In this document: positions 62,898 through 64,000 of the stretch, in pieces
Numbering within the stretch: the stretch's first letter is position 1
Layout: the number at the start of each line of letters is the position of its first letter
NCBI GenBank assembly: GCA_034521445.1
Contig: JAXHMM010000003.1
Location: 310,001 to 374,000 of the forward strand
Reading direction: 5' to 3'
Length of the DNA: 64,000 bases
Origin: Balneolaceae bacterium
GTDB taxonomy: Bacteria; Bacteroidota; Rhodothermia; Balneolales; Balneolaceae
Notes under the pieces: generated by a model
Database searches by the model: none
The model's input: only the letters and a program-made list of their open reading frames with translations
Told to the model about the DNA's origin: nothing
Translations under genes and position numbers: made by a program

Positions 62898-63025
62898 TGC
62901 GAAACGGCATTATTACAGACTCCGAATATAAGCGTTATCCGGCCTAAATGAAAGAGGAATTGCACCCCGCATGAAGTGAAGGGTATGGGAAATAGTAAAG
63001 TTGTATCGTGTTTGCACAGGAAGCT

Positions 63026-63057
63026 TTTGGCTACAATTTCAGGTTGATGTATATTTG
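63026..63057 (+). promoter_or_regulatory. consensus Bacteroidota promoter of the DUF433 module
   Basis: TTTG (63026-63029), exactly 20 bases, then TATATTTG (63050-63057): a perfect fit to TTTG-N20-TAnnTTTG. The expected transcription start falls on or next to the ATG at 63062, so the message would be nearly leaderless. Confidence 0.6.
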
Positions 63058-63061
63058 ATAC

Positions 63062-63286
63062 ATGGATTACTCCAAATACATAACTATTGAAGCCGACAAA
63101 CGAGGTGGCAAACCCTGCATCAGGGGTATGCGAATCACTGTTTATGATATTTTGGATTATCTGGCTTCAGGTATGTCCGAGGAAGAAATTCTGGATGATT
63201 TTCCGGAATTAACGACAAACGATATTAAGGCCACATTGGCATTTGCTGCTGACCGGGAACGAAAGTTGACCGAGTATACTGATTGA
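63062..63286 (+). CDS. DUF433-family antitoxin
   Basis: A 74-residue DUF433 protein (winged-helix-like): YITIEADKRGGKPCIRGMRI, YDILDYLASGMSEEEILDDF and TTNDIKATLAFAADRERKL. DUF433 proteins are paired with DUF5615 PIN-like toxins as VapBC45-type modules. The gene is AT-rich compared with its ribosomal-protein neighbour. The stop overlaps the toxin start. Confidence 0.85.
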   Translation: MDYSKYITIEADKRGGKPCIRGMRITVYDILDYLASGMSEEEILDDFPELTTNDIKATLAFAADRERKLTEYTD

Positions 63287-63618
63287 AACTCTTGTTCGAT
63301 CAAAATCTGTCTTACCGTTTGGTGAATTTGCTGGAAGATCTATTTCCAGATTCGTTACATGTTTATCAAGTTGATCTGCAGGAGGCTAGCGATTCTGCAA
63401 TTTGGGAATATGCCAGGGAAAAAGGCTACACCATAATATCGAAAGATATCGATTTTCATCAACGGAGCTTTCTATATGGATCACCTCCTAAAGTGATTTG
63501 GGTAACCTCCGGAAATTCCAGTACCAGCGAAATACACCACCTTATTCGTTCCAATAGCGATAAGATACAGAAGTTCTCACGTGACAGCAGCGGCACGTTT
63601 CTGATCATCGGTAAATAG
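63283..63618 (+). CDS. DUF5615 PIN-like toxin
   Basis: 111 residues from a TTG start at 63283, overlapping the antitoxin stop (TTGA). Typical family blocks: KLLFDQNLSYRLVNLLEDLF (Asp), VDLQEASDSAIWEYAREKGY (Asp/Glu), TIISKDIDFHQRSFLYGSPP (Asp pair) and VIWVTSGN. The acidic residues of the PIN-like nuclease are kept. Confidence 0.85.
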   Translation: MKLLFDQNLSYRLVNLLEDLFPDSLHVYQVDLQEASDSAIWEYAREKGYTIISKDIDFHQRSFLYGSPPKVIWVTSGNSSTSEIHHLIRSNSDKIQKFSRDSSGTFLIIGK

Positions 63619-63747
63619 GCAACCGCTGAAGTTCTCCTCAACTAGAAACTGCCCGCTAAAGGCTCTATATTCCTGATTCCCCGTCAGGGGAGCCGGGTCG
63701 CAGCACTTCGGCCCTGCGAGCAATCTAACCCACATTCCACACCGCCC

Positions 63748-63960
63748 ATGTCCCAGGAGAAGAAACTGCCCGACCTGCACACCCAGGCCTTCATGTTCAA
63801 GAACACCAAGCGTTTCCAGCACGACGGGGGACGCGCCTGGATCAAGGATTCCCAGCTTTATGAGGCGCGCAGGGATGCCAACGGCCGTCTCAACACCATC
63901 TCCTCGGAGAAGGATTCCGAGCGGGTGGAACAGGCCGAAGACCATAACCCCGGATTCTAG
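63748..63960 (+). CDS. small hypothetical protein
   Basis: A 70-residue, highly polar protein (MSQEKKLPDLHTQAFMFKNT, RRDANGRLNTISSEKDSERV) without signal or membrane helix. It is probably cytoplasmic. I recognise no family. Codon use and GC match the host. It is three bases upstream of the next, truncated gene and probably co-transcribed. Confidence 0.6.
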   Translation: MSQEKKLPDLHTQAFMFKNTKRFQHDGGRAWIKDSQLYEARRDANGRLNTISSEKDSERVEQAEDHNPGF

Positions 63961-63963
63961 TCC

Positions 63964-64000
63964 ATGAGAAATCTCAAAGTCCTTGCGACGCTGATGGTCA
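63964..64000 (+). CDS. start of a gene cut by the window edge
   Basis: ATG at 63964 opens MRNLKVLATLMV, which looks like the start of a signal peptide or membrane helix (a basic residue, then hydrophobic residues). Only 12 codons are inside the window, so no product can be named. Confidence 0.4.
   Translation, partial: MRNLKVLATLMV

Overview
The window reads as a chromosomal segment of a GC-rich, aerobic, heterotrophic member of the Bacteroidota/Rhodothermota/Balneolota group. The assignment is an inference from several signs: a PorV-type outer-membrane protein, promoter-like sites of the form TTTG-N20-TAnnTTTG, an E1 dehydrogenase with alpha and beta parts fused, the FadN arrangement of the beta-oxidation enzyme, and proteins rich in Asp/Glu. 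I saw no rRNA, tRNA, CRISPR array or insertion sequence. AT-rich stretches (about 11.3-12.1, 18.7-19.4, 21.5-22.3, 36.5-38.7 and 63.0-63.6 kb) stand out against the background and hold toxin-antitoxin modules, an NYN-domain gene and a decayed cassette.

Layout. 0-11 kb: SGNH hydrolase, a small exported protein, an SDR, hisC with a one-base frameshift, a fused 2-oxoacid dehydrogenase E1, a sensor histidine kinase, and a very large exported amidohydrolase. 11.4-12.2 kb: an AbiEi antitoxin with a palindromic operator; only the first codons of its toxin remain. 12.2-24.4 kb (minus strand): a phenylacetate catabolic cluster in the order paaA-B-C, (NYN gene and membrane protein), paaD, paaG, (VapBC pair), paaH-I-J-Y-Z and an enoyl-CoA hydratase. 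24.6-26.9 kb (plus strand, divergent): 4-hydroxyphenylpyruvate dioxygenase and homogentisate 1,2-dioxygenase. 27-36.5 kb: exported Pcm, acyl-CoA ligases, a thioesterase and the fatty-acid operon fadD-fadN-fadA. 36.5-38.7 kb: three consecutive frameshifted genes (thioredoxin fold, Cys-rich secreted peptide, beta-propeller). 38.7-44.7 kb: 2,4-dienoyl-CoA reductase-like SDR, Gfo/Idh protein, PspC, phosphatidylcholine synthase, and a BlaR1/BlaI-like pair. 45-54.7 kb: class II photolyase, purine nucleoside phosphorylase, MBL hydrolase, PhoH, Rpe, PASTA protein, PorV, a thiolase and cystathionine gamma-synthase. 54.7-64 kb: two TPR lipoproteins, a hydrolase with RidA, an M23 peptidase with a fumarylacetoacetase-family protein, bL27/bL21, a DUF433/DUF5615 module, and the start of a further gene.

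How it works together. The central theme is CoA-thioester catabolism. Phenylacetate enters through PaaABCD and ring-opening PaaZ, tyrosine through homogentisate, and fatty acids through FadD/FadN/FadA; all end in thiolase steps. PaaE and a recognisable PaaK are absent here, so those functions must be elsewhere or supplied by other proteins. The least expected pattern is a family of intergenic arrays built from GACTT/AAGTC units every 8-10 bases. They lie directly before all three thiolase genes and between a thioesterase gene and fadD.
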